Source: Mactromeris polynyma (lineage: Eukaryota > Mollusca > Bivalvia > Venerida > Mactridae). Taken from it: 64,000 bases of DNA. Shown here one piece after another: positions 1 to 12,568 of this stretch. The notes under the pieces were generated by a model, which saw only the letters and a list, made by a program, of their open reading frames with translations, did not search any database and was not told the origin of the DNA. The first letter of the stretch is position 1. Each line of letters starts with the position of its first letter. The stretch is taken from NCBI GenBank assembly GCA_032209605.1, contig JASFXZ010000001.1, forward strand, positions 43,776,619-43,840,618, given 5' to 3'. Position numbers and translations under genes: made by a program.

Positions 1-476
1 TGACAAAAGATACTAGAATGTTGAACTTGACGGAATCAAACTGTTTTGTTCTGATTGTTCCATCCATTGTATATCACTTATACAGTTGCTCAAAGCAATC
101 AAATAGTTTAGAAGCATTCAGAAACTTCCTGGAAACTACGTGCAATAGTACCAGTGGTTAAGCTTTTTTGTTTAGTAGACAAATGTTTATTGAAAATTAT
201 TTTTTAAAACGATGGGCCCTCTTATTTTGCATGTGAAAAATTTATGCCTGGAAATCCTCTAGTCTGTTAGATTTCTGTATTTATTGTTACATTAATATCG
301 TTTTTGTATAAGTATGATTGTACATGATTTGTATAGTTTGTCTGGAGAGGATATTTCATGATAGTCCTAATGTCGGGCGTCTGATGAATGAAAGTATTTA
401 AGAATGTGATAATAACTGTTAAGACATTTTTATTCCTCTCTGTTGAGTTGTATGTATTAGAATAATACACCAGGTT
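1..476. other. non-coding stretch, nothing recognised
   Basis: AT-rich, T-rich on the plus strand. No exon, repeat or RNA gene that I can support. Confidence 0.6.
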
Positions 477-882
477 CCAGGATTATAAAGGATACTTGCA
501 CTCAGCACTTAAATCTCAAAATACTAAATTTAATAATACATAATATGAGTCTTAATAGTGACTCATATCGAGTGTGAAAAATGAATGGTAATGTTAAATA
601 AGTGCTGAATATTTTTTGAGTCCCATTTCCTAAGAGACTTGAGTGTAATATGAGATCTGGGCGTAATTATTAAGTCTAACTGGAGTGTGGCTTTTAAAAC
701 CCAGTAATTACTCCCATATCTCATAATTAATGATAACATTAAAATTTCAAAGAAAATGGACCAAAAAGAATAGACAGCACTCAGTTACCTATCCATGTAT
801 TTTCCACACTTAATTAATTAAAGTAAATTTTTACGATTTTATATTTGAGTGCTTAGTGTATATGTTATAATCCCGGGCCCTG
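477..882. mobile_element. TIR element (MITE), about 400 bp
   Basis: Left CCAGGATTATAAAGGATACT and right, reversed, CCCGGGATTATAACATATAC share GGATTATAA and then a CACT.AGCACT.AAAT block. The body has nothing coding. A 31 bp tandem repeat starts at its right end. Confidence 0.6.
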
Positions 883-966
883 AATGGTATAGAACTATTT
901 GTACCGGGCCCTGAATGGTATAGAACTATTTGTACCGGGCCCTGAATGGTAATAGAACTATTTGTC
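873..966. repeat. 31 bp tandem repeat, 3 copies
   Basis: Units start CCGGGCCCTGAATGGTATAG. The third has a one-base insertion. It begins exactly where the TIR element at 477-882 ends. Confidence 0.92.
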
Positions 967-3191
967 CAGTCACTGTTTCATCACACTTGTTCAAAGGAAG
1001 TCAAATCAGTGTTCCGTTCATTTTGTCAGACTTTTCAAGTATGTTTTCTTCCATGTAGTGCACTTCAGATGTTCTGCATTTATTACTTTATGTGTTTTGG
1101 GTTTAACTATGATTTTCTTACACTTGCATGTTGACTGAATGGCGGGATAAACATATACAGTGGAATCTCGATGATAACACCAACATTGGTTCCAAAGAAA
1201 GTCAATTGTGAGGTCGTCTGTTTAATCCAATTAAAATAGGACAGAATAAGTAAAACATTTGTCCGTGAAAAGATGGGCCAAATTTTGAGGTGATTTTTAT
1301 TTCAAGGTGTTTTTAAGAGAGGTTTTACATTGTAATATACTTCAAATCATAGTTTTACTTGACTTAATATGGTAAAAAACAGCTGATCTAACTGGATTGA
1401 ATCAAACTACTTGTTCTTAGGGAAATGATGTCATAATTATTCTTGAAGATCTCTGGAAGATGCTGTGCAGGTTATATATTTTGTGGCATCATCATGAATA
1501 TTTATGAGTTCTTCATCTTGGAGGTAGACATTTGAGCTTAGCAACTGGTTTTGGAATGTGGGAATATTCAAATATATTTTTGCTTGAAAATCCTCAGTTA
1601 AATAATATAAATGTTTCTTGTTCATTTTTGTTTGTTTGGTTAAAAGTATTTTCGTTGTTTGATTTATAGAAAAAACTGTTTTGATGACTTGAACGTACAT
1701 ATTATTTTTTCCGCTTCAACAAGGATGTGGTTGGTAATTGCTATGTCACTAGGCATGTAAGGTAATATTATATTCAACTTGAAAACTTGTAAAAAAATGG
1801 TACCGGTATTTAAAAATCTTTATTTGTTGTGTTTAAATTTGCCTACTAAATACTGCTAGATAGTTAAAAGTTAAGAGTATGGAGTTACTGGCCCTTTGGT
1901 TCCTCATATTATGAATTTAGATAAATGTTACCCAATTGTTGAATGGTTATATTCGTACGCCATGGTACCACATTGTGCTTTGGTAGGTAAAGGGAGACAA
2001 ATCTTCCAAAATTATAGATTTTTGTAACACAGTTATTGCTCCTGTTCTCTCACGTAATTATTAAATACAATTCTGTTTCAATTTATCTTTTGTGCGCTTT
2101 TTTGAAATTATTTTGTTTTCAAATGGCCTAAGTTGGGGATACCATTCTATGGATGATAGGGAAACATCTCTTTCTGGGTTTTTTATTTACTGGTATTTGA
2201 AGACGACTCATTTTGATTTCCCGGCTTTACTTACAAGTTTTCCTCTTTTCACCCATATTTTGTTTTTTAAAAACAATATGTGGATCTAGCTATTTTATAT
2301 ATTTTATTTTATAGTTATTGTTTATTGTATTGAAAGTTGAAAACATTGATGTTGTTAGTAATTCATCAGGATAAATGTATTATACATTGAAAATACTGTT
2401 TGTTAAACAAACAAGGTTCTTTATAATCATGTAAAAATGACAGCTCCTGACTATCTCCAGTGGTCAGTTACACAGGTGATTGTCACAAGTTCTCTTTCCT
2501 GTGTATGTATATATATAGTACCTACTATATATACTATATAGAAGAGATAAAGGGAGAGAACTACAGAAGGAATAAAAGGAGAGAACTTGTGACAACCTCC
2601 TGTGGTTCAAAACTTAAACCATTGAAGCTACAAATGAAGGAAATAGTTGTGCCAGCATCAAGTTAATTCACTGAAAATACATTTTGTTACACTTCTACAT
2701 GTGGAAGGAAAACTTCTCAAAATACCAAATGATTGTACATTTTAAGCAGAAAGCATCAATTATTCTATATTTAAAAGGCAGATTAGTCTAAATATTCTAT
2801 AATTTTTCTTCAAACTTACCACATTTGTCATGGGACGCAAATACAGTACCTCTCCAGGGTGACCCCCTCTTGTGCAACACCCTCCCTTCAACAACAGTAT
2901 CAAATTTAATAAACTCACGAAAAACATCTCCCCAAAGGGCGTGGCTCTTAGAGCGGTATCTCTGCACTTGTTGAATGCAATATTCACAAACTTCTACCAG
3001 TGATTTTGAACCAAAATATATCTTCAGGAAACAAGTTTTGTGGATCAAGTATATTTATATTGTGTGTGTATGATAATATATTAAGTGCTTAAGTTTTAAT
3101 TTTGTTTTGTAATACAGTAATTTACCATGACAATTAAATTGTGTTGTGTTATGATACAATCTAGTTCGTTTTATTTAGGACTCTTTGTACA
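967..3191. other. T-rich non-coding region
   Basis: Contains the inverted repeat at 2463-2606, a decayed pogo-like terminus near 1158 (TACAGTGGAATCTCGATGAT), and no convincing exon. The T excess on the plus strand is opposite to the rest of the window and could mean the 3' part of a convergent gene. Confidence 0.5.
2463..2606. repeat. inverted repeat of about 27 bp arms
   Basis: TTGTCACAAGTTCTCT near 2474 and AGAGAACTTGTGACAA near 2580-2600 are exact reverse complements, with weaker pairing beyond. The spacer holds AT dinucleotides and a 'gggagagaac' motif. Probably a small foldback element. Confidence 0.65.
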
Positions 3192-3672
3192 GGAGGTGGG
3201 AAAGGTGTTGAGGTGGAGTCGATGAAAGGTGTTATTTACTCTCCACACTGGAGGTGGGAAAGGTATAGAGGTGGAGTCAATGAAAGGTGTTATTTACTCT
3301 CCACACTGGAGGTGGGAAAGGTGTAGAGGTGGAGTCAATGAAAGGTGTTATTTACTCTCCACACTGGAGGTAGGAAAGGTGTAGAGGTGGAGTCAATGAA
3401 AAGTGTTATTTACTCTCCACACTGGAGGTGGGAAAGGTGTTGAGGTGGAGTCGATGAAAGGTGTTATTTACTCACCACACTGAAGGTGGGAAAGGTGTAG
3501 AGGTGGAGTCGATGAAAGGTGTAATTTACTCTCCACACTGGAGGTGGGAAAGGTGTAGAGGTGGAGTCGATGAAAGGTGTTATTTACTCTCCTCACTGGA
3601 GGTGGGAAAGGTGTTGAGGTGAAGTCAATGAAAGGTGTTATTTACTCTCCACACTGGAGGTGGGAAAGGTGC
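3192..3672. repeat. 58 bp minisatellite, about 8.3 copies
   Basis: Units start GGAGGTGGGAAAGGTGTAGA and end TATTTACTCTCCACACT. They differ at a handful of positions. It is purine-rich on the plus strand. Confidence 0.95.
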
Positions 3673-4884
3673 AGGCGTAGTGTACCACTATCTAAAGAGT
3701 TTTATAAACAACAAAGCAATGAAATGAAATACATAATATTTATTCATTTATATCATTTACGAAACAACCTTTTAGAAACAATCAACATATCTTAATGACT
3801 AACCAAGTTAAAGAATATATCTGCGATAATAATATACATAGTTTTGCCAAACTTGTGTAAGAGGGTCACAGTAAAGATCCCTTCCACAATGGACTGTTAA
3901 GAAATGACAGAACATTAAGGGGTTGTCAGATAACATGTATTGTTACAACTAGAACACAAAAATAGTGATGTCATAAAAATGCATGTATCAATTACTTCTG
4001 TACAAAAAATAAATAACAGTATTCCATCCAAAGTTTTTCATAGTTGATAAAAACTTGAAGAATACACAGACCAAGATGACTCTAAGCAGATTGGTCAAAC
4101 TTTTACACAAATAATGATGGGGTATAGACACTTGTTGGGCAAAAGTTTGAATATCTCTATCAGTAAATATCTATAGTATTTACAGGCTTTCCAGTAGCTT
4201 CTGACACAAATAGGGGTAATGTTTGGCCTATTCTGAACTAATTTAATGCTAAAATTAGGAATATTAGAATATAACTCCATTCTGAAATATTAGGGCCGTT
4301 TTTAGGAACCGTATACCTCTGAAAAGTTGAGACAATATCAACTCACACATATAGGAAGTCATAGATAGTATGTTTACCAGTGCTCAATAGTCCTCAGCTG
4401 GCCTTGGGTGTTCGCAAGAATCAAATCTTTGTACACCAGTCATAGCCAGTACCAACCTGAAGCTAACGATCAACTGGTACACTGTATGCATAGCCACTGT
4501 TTCAAAAGAACTAGAAAAATATTGTTAAATAGAGTTCAGATATATTAACAAGTAATTCTAACTTAATCGTCATTCACCTTGAAAAGAAACACGAAAATTA
4601 GGAATTTCGATGAAAAAATAGGGCTTGTTTAAGATTTCTGACACTTTTTTTAGGAATTTTAGCAAAATTTTAAGAAAAGTACTTTTTTAAGAATTAGAGA
4701 GCCACTTGAAAGCCTGTATTTACAATACGAACTTGGCTACAACATATTGTAGGAATATAAACCTAAATATAAATATCTTGTTAACAAAAATCACCCATAT
4801 ATACTTTAAAATCAGTTCCTACAAGTGCACCTCGACACATTCACTACTGTATGATAAAACCGACTCTCAGAGGTTCTTATAAAC

Positions 4885-4970
4885 TGAACCAATCACAGGG
4901 ACTTGAACACCACTGAACCAATCACAGGGACTTGAACACCACTGAACCAATCACAGGGACTTGAACACCA
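4885..4970. repeat. 29 bp tandem repeat, 3 copies
   Basis: Units start TGAACCAATCACAGGGACTT and are identical apart from the last bases. Each has an ACCAATCA core. Confidence 0.92.
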
Positions 4971-5971
4971 TAGTTCTGTCAGCTTACTGAGTAAAACAGC
5001 AGTCTTAAAAAAATATCTGAAGAACTTTCTGTGCTACTTAAAGTCAAAAGTAAAAAAATTAGGACCAGAGGCCAAGTAAATAACAATCATTATCCCGTAA
5101 GTTGAGTGCAACTATTGCAAAGCTTAATTCAGATAATATGTGAAAATAAGCTAATGATGAAAAATTATCAACAGAGCCACCATCATTCACAGGGGGGAGG
5201 GGGAAGGGGCTATAGCAAAAAACAAGATATGTACAGTTATATAAACCATTAGAAACAAATATAAAATTACGTTTACTGATAAAACTCTGGCATGCATAAT
5301 CACACCTTACCATTCTGTCAGAAGATGCATTTTTTCAAAATTTCTTACTGTCTATGAAAGGTGCACTGCTTTAACAAGATACAAATGTATAGTATTTCCC
5401 GAAAAGTGCCTTTAACATGTAAACTACGGTAACAAAGAAAAAATCTGCTGATCAAAATCCAAAACAACAGTTTCAACCTACAAACAAGTTTGATTTACTT
5501 CATAAAAAAATGGCATCATGTTCTCCCATTTTGATTCTAAAACACTCGGTATAAAGTTTTAAAAAAAAAACAGATGAAAAAAATATAAATTTATTAACAA
5601 ATAGCAAATCTTACTTTAGTATAACATGAGAACAGCACAAGAATGGTGATTCTCATTATGCAGGTTACATTATCATTTGGACTAATACTCTTTCTGAAAC
5701 TGAGAAAACAATCTATCTAACAATTTTGTGCAGAGGCAGAAGACAACAACAATAACTCATTTTTTCAAATTTTTCAGACAATCTAAAAATGACGCTAATT
5801 TTTTTTAATATAGTTTTTGTATCGAGCCTCTTGATGTGTCTATGTGTTCAGCAAATCTAATTGAAAAATAGACAACTTTGTAAGCTAAACAGAGAAAACA
5901 GTTATCCAGGTATAGTTAAAATATTGCTACTGCTGAAGAAAGTGGTTTCCTGAACATATAATATATATATA

Positions 5972-6246
5972 GTATCTGGCCCAGTATTCACAAATAATCT
6001 TTAGTCCAAATTACCACTCACATGTGAAAATTTACTCAGATCATTTGAGATAACCCTCAAATGATTTTCAAAGAATACTTGATGGAAATCTCAACTCGAA
6101 AATTAATGCTGATTCTGAAGGTGCATCTATGACATGCTTAAATACTTGAGAATGCTTTGTGAATACATATTTGAGGGCCAACTCAGATGATTAGAAATTG
6201 AGGGTGTACTCAAAATAAGATTTTTTGTAAATATAGGACCATATTC
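5972..6246. mobile_element. TIR element (MITE), about 275 bp
   Basis: Left ATCTGGCCCAGTATTCACAA and right, reversed, ATATGGTCCTATATTTACAA are diverged inverted repeats of the 'ggccc-attcacaaa' type also seen at 41852-42110. Confidence 0.5.
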
Positions 6247-6564
6247 TACATATACCTAACCAAAAATATATAAATATGTGCATGATTCCAAATGATGAAC
6301 AGATGTTTAATGTTACTAAGTCTAAATGAAACAAAACATTACAGTGATGACAACTCATGATGTAACAGGACATGTCAGCAGTAAAATATATCTAATTATC
6401 AATAAAAATATTGTTGAGTAAATCTGAGAAAATTAAGCTGGTATAAATAACAACTACATGTATATCTCTAAATAGGTAAAAATATTTGTTTACAATTTCA
6501 AAATAATCTGTTACAAAAAACAATATGTAGAATGTGTCTACATTAGCAGTAATATTATCTGAGC

Positions 6565-7087
6565 ATCCATATAGCAACATGAGGACTTGATCATCTCTAT
6601 AGCAACATGAGGACTTGATCATCTCTATAGCAACATGAGGACTTGATCATCTCTATAGCAACATGAGGACTTGATCATCTCTATAGCAAAATGAGGACTT
6701 GATCATCTCTATAGCAACATGAGGACTTGATCATCTCTATAGCAACATGAGGAATTGATCATCTCTATAGCAACATGAGGAATTGATCATCTCTATAGCA
6801 ACATGAGGACTTGATCATCTCTATAGCAACATGAGGAATTGATCATCTCTATAGCAACATGAGGACTTGATCATCTCTATAGCAACATGAGGACTTGATC
6901 ATCTCTATAGCAACATGAGGACTTGATCATCTCTATAGCAACATGAGGACTTGATCATCTCTATAGCAAAATGAGGACTTGATCATCTCTATAGCAACAT
7001 GAGGAATTGATCATCTCTATAGCAACATGAGGACTTGATCATCTCTATATCAAAATGAGGACTTGATCATCTCTATAGCAACAAGAA
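6565..7087. repeat. 28 bp minisatellite, about 18.7 copies
   Basis: Units start ATCTCTATAGCAACATGAGG and end CTTGATC. Variants are GAATTGATC for GACTTGATC and 'caaaatg' for 'caacatg'. These recur, showing local duplication of variant units. Confidence 0.95.
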
Positions 7088-7867
7088 GAAATTAGTGTCC
7101 CCAAAGTAATAGCATGATTTTAGTATTGCTACGACAACACAATTGAATCATTCCTATAGCAAAAGATGAATATAAGACCCCCTTAGAAATAATGACATTA
7201 TTAATTTAGTTATGAATGAAAAAACCCAGTGAAAACACATTCAAGTATTGCATTTCGTAATAAATAGAATATAGATAAAAATAATCTACTATATCTGAAT
7301 ATTAAATATATTTCAGGAAAACTTACAACATTTTATGTAAACGGAAACAATGGGAAATGAGTCAACATGCTCAGAATGGCTATTGATTAATATCGGTAGC
7401 TATTGCATTTGTATCAAGACAACACAGCATAGTTAAACTACATACATGTAGGCCTTATGGAAAATAATGCCACAAAAAGCAGTTATTCGTAATTACGAGT
7501 CATTCATACGCCAGAAACAGATATTTGAAGAATAAACTAAAACATGCATCGACTGACAGTAAAGTAATGCAGAATGTGACTTTAATAATTTTGTTTCTCT
7601 TAAAAATCACCATTTATTTGAAGATCTTCGAAATATATTTTGATTTTTTTAAAAAGGTTTTATAAAATGATACATTTATATGTTCCAAAAATCTTCATGT
7701 ATAATAAAATGCAGGTACACCGCAAATAGCCATTATGTCCCTATATGCACAGGGAATGTCTAATACTTGAGTGTTCTGACAAATAGGACTTCAAACTATG
7801 ATGAAGGAAAATTCAACATAGCCGTTTGTCAAACAGCGAGTTGAGTACAGTAAATAGCTATATGTGT

Positions 7868-8055
7868 TCATCGGACACGGAAGCCCCGCTTATGTCGAAA
7901 AAAAGGCCAAAACTCCTCCACACCTTGGTGGATTGTAATCCAAATCGAAATTGACCTGTATTTTATTATCCTATGCTTATGTGCCCATTGAATGAATTTA
8001 ATCCATCCAACCTTTTTAGAGTTATTGATTGGAAATCAATATTTTTCACAGATAG
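7868..8055. repeat. dispersed repeat family R1, copy 1
   Basis: It contains CATCGGACACGG, 'gtcgaaaaaaaggccaaaactcctcc', 'tgtattttattatc' and 'gtgcccattgaatgaatttaatccatcca'. The same blocks occur at 20828 and 23560. Confidence 0.7.
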
Positions 8056-10019
8056 ACAGGAGTAATATGTTATGCCACTTCACCATTTTTTGCATGGCAG
8101 GCTTAAAAAGGGACAGCTATGGGTTAATAATATAAGGAATAAGAACACTTGCAAAATACATAAATTCTGTACCATTTGGATATGAGGTAGATGCTTTAGA
8201 TGCAATCAGAAATCAATAATGTCTGTATAGAGATATTACAGAAATATATTCAGCATATTTCATCAATGAATCAGTACGAAATCTTTCACTATACACTAAG
8301 CTTTCAAAACAAACTACAGAGCACTTTATTCAGCAGGGGGGAGAAATCATGCTTGTAAGTTATAAGCTTACATGAGTAATTTCCCTTTTTATAAAATTAT
8401 TTACATTAAACAATACTGAGATGAAATGAATAACAAACATGTAGAAGATTTAATTTTTTTTTACATATACAGCGTTTTGGCGAATGCCTTTATCCAGAAC
8501 ATAATGAGAAGGAATGGAAGTTTCTGAACTTAATTTAGACATGTATGCAGCATTGTTTGGCGGAAAAACAACTTATTTCAAGGTGAACATGCAACATGGT
8601 AAATTTGTTGCAAGATATATTTAGAGATTTTGAATATGTACTGCAAGACATTTACCTGCAAGAACTGGTTTGAAGTTAGCACAAATATACTTAACACAAT
8701 TTTTCTCTGACAAGGGAAGTAAATCTCAATATTTCTGTACAGAAGGAAAAAAGTCAAAGTTGGGCAACAATGCGTCATAATACACTGTAAATAGTATCAC
8801 ATTTTCACTTGTTTATGCTAGAGCCACAAGCATATTCTTACATTATCAATATCACTCTTACTAATTTTTGTGACAGTGATTATCAGTAACTAAACCAGGA
8901 TAATTATTTCTGTGACAGAAACATCCCTAAGGCAGAGATATTCAGTGTTGGTTATTAGACATGTCTGTTTTACATGCTACAACATTTGTTATTATGATAA
9001 TTAATGTCTCAACAAATCTGAACATTCTTTTCCATGCAGTCACTCTGCAATAAGGGCCCTAACCTTGGTAACTATGGAAATGGCCTTGACACATATATTC
9101 TATTTATAGATCATAAATGACCTTGAACATACAACAGAAAATCACTGACATTTAGCATAATAATATAAGTATACACATATATATAACAATCATAAATTAT
9201 CTAACCAGTATATATTGTATAATAAAATTCTCTTCTAAATAGTACATAAAACATTTAAATACTTTGGACAAGAAAGTGAAACTGCAACAAAATTAACAAA
9301 ATAATGATAATATAACAATGAGAACAATCTTTATTACACAATAAACCCTCACTGGGAAATGATTATATGCTTTCCAACACTGCTTGCAAGAAACGTACAT
9401 TTATACGAAAGAAAAAAAATATTTTCAGTTAAAACACATCTTTGCAAAATGTTTTACGATGTTTCTGACATAAAATGTTCATCTTGCCAAAATGTTCCAT
9501 CAAATTTGGCAGTTTTACATTATTCGACATAAAGCACGATTCAGATAAATTGACATGCTGTGTTCAAAACATACAATAAATCTTATAGTTGCTCGTTTAC
9601 CTCCAATATTTATGATATTACAAACTACTGGGAAGTTTATATTGACAAATAATAGAACTGTTCTTACAGGGGAAAAAACCTGGTGAATAAGTGTGTGACA
9701 ACAAATATAAACTTAACGGTTTTATCTAGCAATGAACTTTTGTAAATCATTCTCAATAAATTATCTGATATGTTCCTTAATATCTGCCATTTTAATATCC
9801 TTAAATAAAAAAGATAATCTGAAAGAGTATGAATCAGGAGAGGACATAATACTTGCTTACATTACATAACATTTACATAAAAATCTAAAAAAAAAAGATA
9901 AACTATTTTCAAATCGCATAAACATAAAACATATGCCTTCTCCATTGCCAAAATTCTAGAAATATAGCAATTTCAATTAAAATTACCAAAATCATTATCA
10001 CAAACTTGCTCGTACTGAA

Positions 10020-10058
10020 AAAACAACAATAACAAAAAGCAACAACAACAACAATGAA
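10020..10058. repeat. imperfect AAC microsatellite
   Basis: Runs of AAC/AACAAT trinucleotides around 10022-10055. Confidence 0.7.
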
Positions 10059-10924
10059 GGACAAGACCGGTAGGCATAATAAACCGGGTATGCAGATACA
10101 GGCATATCTAATAAACTACCTGTATATTACAGATTTTGAGTCCAACTGTGACTACTTGTATAACATTGGTAAATTAGAAAGTTTAATCTAGACGTCCATC
10201 GGACAAAGCTTGCTCCCACTTGGCTGTCTTTGTCAGGTGAGCAGTTTGAATACAGTGGAGGGAGATTGTCTTACAATGGAAGTCAAGTCATAACTAAAAT
10301 GAAAGAATATCTCTCACTACATGTACATTCGGTTATTTAAGTATAATTTATTTAGGTCAAAGTTATAAATCAACAGATAACTATGATGAAGATCTGCAAA
10401 ATGTTTAGCGACATTTATTCCTACAATATTTTGTTAATCTAGGTAGTATACATTTCAAGATTCAACATTTCCATCATAGAACTCATTCAATATCAAAACC
10501 AGCCATCGATTCTTAGTTAAGGGCTGTTACTCTGCTGTGAAAGACTTAATTAGAAGTTGAAACCCCTGATGCACAACTTCATGTGCTGTCTAATATTCCA
10601 ATGAAGTTTTGTGCACTGTTCAAACCAGATGTTTTTACCAAATCAAGGGCCATCACTTCACTAGCTGACTTGATCTTAAAACTGCAGGTGAACATATTCT
10701 TTTACTGACCAACATTCATATATTCTTCTTCAGGTATGCACAGCATGTATATTCAAATTGACCATTTAGATCAAGATAAAATTGACCATTTGGATCAAGA
10801 TAAGGGGAATAACTCTGTACGAGCTGATTGGATAATTAGTGAAACCACAGGTGCAAAATATATAATGACACATATTCCCATAACATTTTGTTGCTTGAGG
10901 TCAAACTCTTTTCAGAGTATGCCA

Positions 10925-11012
10925 GACACAAACTACTGTGGAACAGAATGAGGGACGGACAGATTGACAAGTGTTAACGCAAATGTCCCCATTTTGGAGG
11001 GGACAAAAAGGG
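10925..11012. repeat. short copy of the same 'gacggacagattgac' repeat class
   Basis: GAGGGACGGACAGATTGACA followed by 'tgtccccattttggaggggac' resembles the end of the 43310-43605 element. Confidence 0.5.
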
Positions 11013-12133
11013 AAAAAAACTCTTGGTAAAGATTGATGTAATTACATATCCACTGTATAATAGACCAGCTCTCAAATTGCATGCATATTTTCCTAACAGA
11101 AGTCAACCATATGATTATATAGGCGTCCTTTATAATATATCCTTTTCATTTAAGTGTTGAAATGTTAAGGGTCATAGCCACTCCCAAAAAACCGAGACAG
11201 TTGTATCATTGGACCAAGTAGGTCTTCACCTAACATAATTAAATAAAATTTTGAAAGCAATGAACATTTCACTTTAAATTAAAATGCCATTCGAAGCAGA
11301 ATGACACATTATATACCAGAAATTCCAGATTTTAATGTCTAGGTACCTCTGTACAATGTGAGATAGATTCACTGAGCAATTAACTATAAATACAGTTTGA
11401 TTTTTTTGTAAATGATTATACAAAAACAACAGAAATCTAAACAAATAAAACAGTGCAGTAAATATAGATTTTAAAGACACACATTAAACTGAAAACTTTA
11501 AATATACGAGCTATAATTGGCTGAATCCATCAACGACTTCTAAACCAACTGCATTGTCTCTCAAACAAAGAAAATGTAAATCAATCGCAATAATCACTAA
11601 CATAATATAATAACCTAACCAGGTCTAACTGTATGATCTATTTCGTGAGTTCCATCTTTTGCAATGTTGAATAATAATACAGACATCAGGTACACGCGTT
11701 CTAGTGACATGAATATTTGACAGTCTTTGCAATGTCACCCTGACATTTCAATACATACAACGGGCGCACAAACTTACACACTTACAACCCATAAATATCA
11801 AATAACGAAACCACTGCAGAACATTTCATGCTAGAAGGCAACACTTCAAATACTTGTACCTTCAAGCTTGAACAGTAAAACTTTCAACATCGGTAAATAA
11901 AGTACCATTTGTGGCCAGGCTTCAGTTTTAACAACATCAAATGCAACTGGACAATCATTTAACACGAGGTCATAATCCATTGTTGACCTTCATCTCTGAC
12001 CTTTCTGAATACTATTTCGTAAAACAACTCAAGATCATTATATCACACACCAACAAGCAGACATACGAAATGTTTTGCTCAATTCAAGCAGTAACAACAC
12101 CATTCGGTAAGTTAGGAACTGTCAAACCTGTCT

Positions 12134-12139
12134 TTTATT
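12134..12139 (-). promoter_or_regulatory. candidate proximal polyadenylation signal of PDE8
   Basis: AATAAA on the minus strand about 230 bases past the stop codon. It is the first canonical hexamer I noticed in the 3' region, but such hexamers are frequent in AT-rich DNA. A distal signal near 3739-3744 is also possible. Confidence 0.3.
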
Positions 12140-12365
12140 CCCCTCATCTATGCGACTGTAAGTTTAGATTTTTACAGCATGTTGATTCTAGTGTGACTAT
12201 ATAACGTCTCAAGCGGTTCCTGTTAATGATAAGAAACTAGCACTTTTACCATCATATTGCATGCAGCAGATTTCACAGAGATCACATTGCAATACTAAGG
12301 GTCAGTGATCTGTCCTTGACCCCTGATAGTGTTACTCCTAGTTCAAATATATTTTCCAGATTCTA

Positions 12366-12568
12366 TCATGTTTTATCCTCGTTCTTGTTGTCATTGCTTG
12401 CCGAGTCCGGTACATTTGAACTTTCATTGGATTTGGGAACAATGTCTGTAGTTGGACCTTTTCCTTTTTTAGAAAGGTCATAGTTTGAGGTCGGATTTTC
12501 TTCTTCACTCACCCAGAATTTATAGTTGCTCTGTAAATGTTGGATTAAATCCGGAATATCACAAAAAT
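12366..12568 (-). CDS. PDE8: PDE8 last exon: end of catalytic domain, acidic tail, stop (residues 722-788)
   Basis: It encodes [18 protein letters not shown], matching 'DLPDLMQHLDNNFKYWK' of human PDE8A. About 46 polar residues rich in Asn, Ser, Asp, Glu and Lys follow, ending NKNEDKT and a TGA at 12366-12368. This tail is longer and more acidic than in vertebrates and shows no domain. The acceptor is TTTCAG. Confidence 0.95.

Larger units (their letters stand above)
3673..12365. other. region downstream of PDE8: 3' UTR and/or intergenic
   Basis: A-rich on the plus strand like the PDE8 introns. Apart from the minisatellites, MITE and dispersed copies listed separately, I see no exon or RNA gene. 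The extent of the PDE8 3' UTR cannot be fixed from sequence. Confidence 0.5.

Noticed and set aside
6565..7087. CRISPR-like array of 28 bp repeats
   Set aside because: The repeats are directly abutting with no unique spacers, and the context is a eukaryotic intergenic/UTR region. It is a minisatellite.
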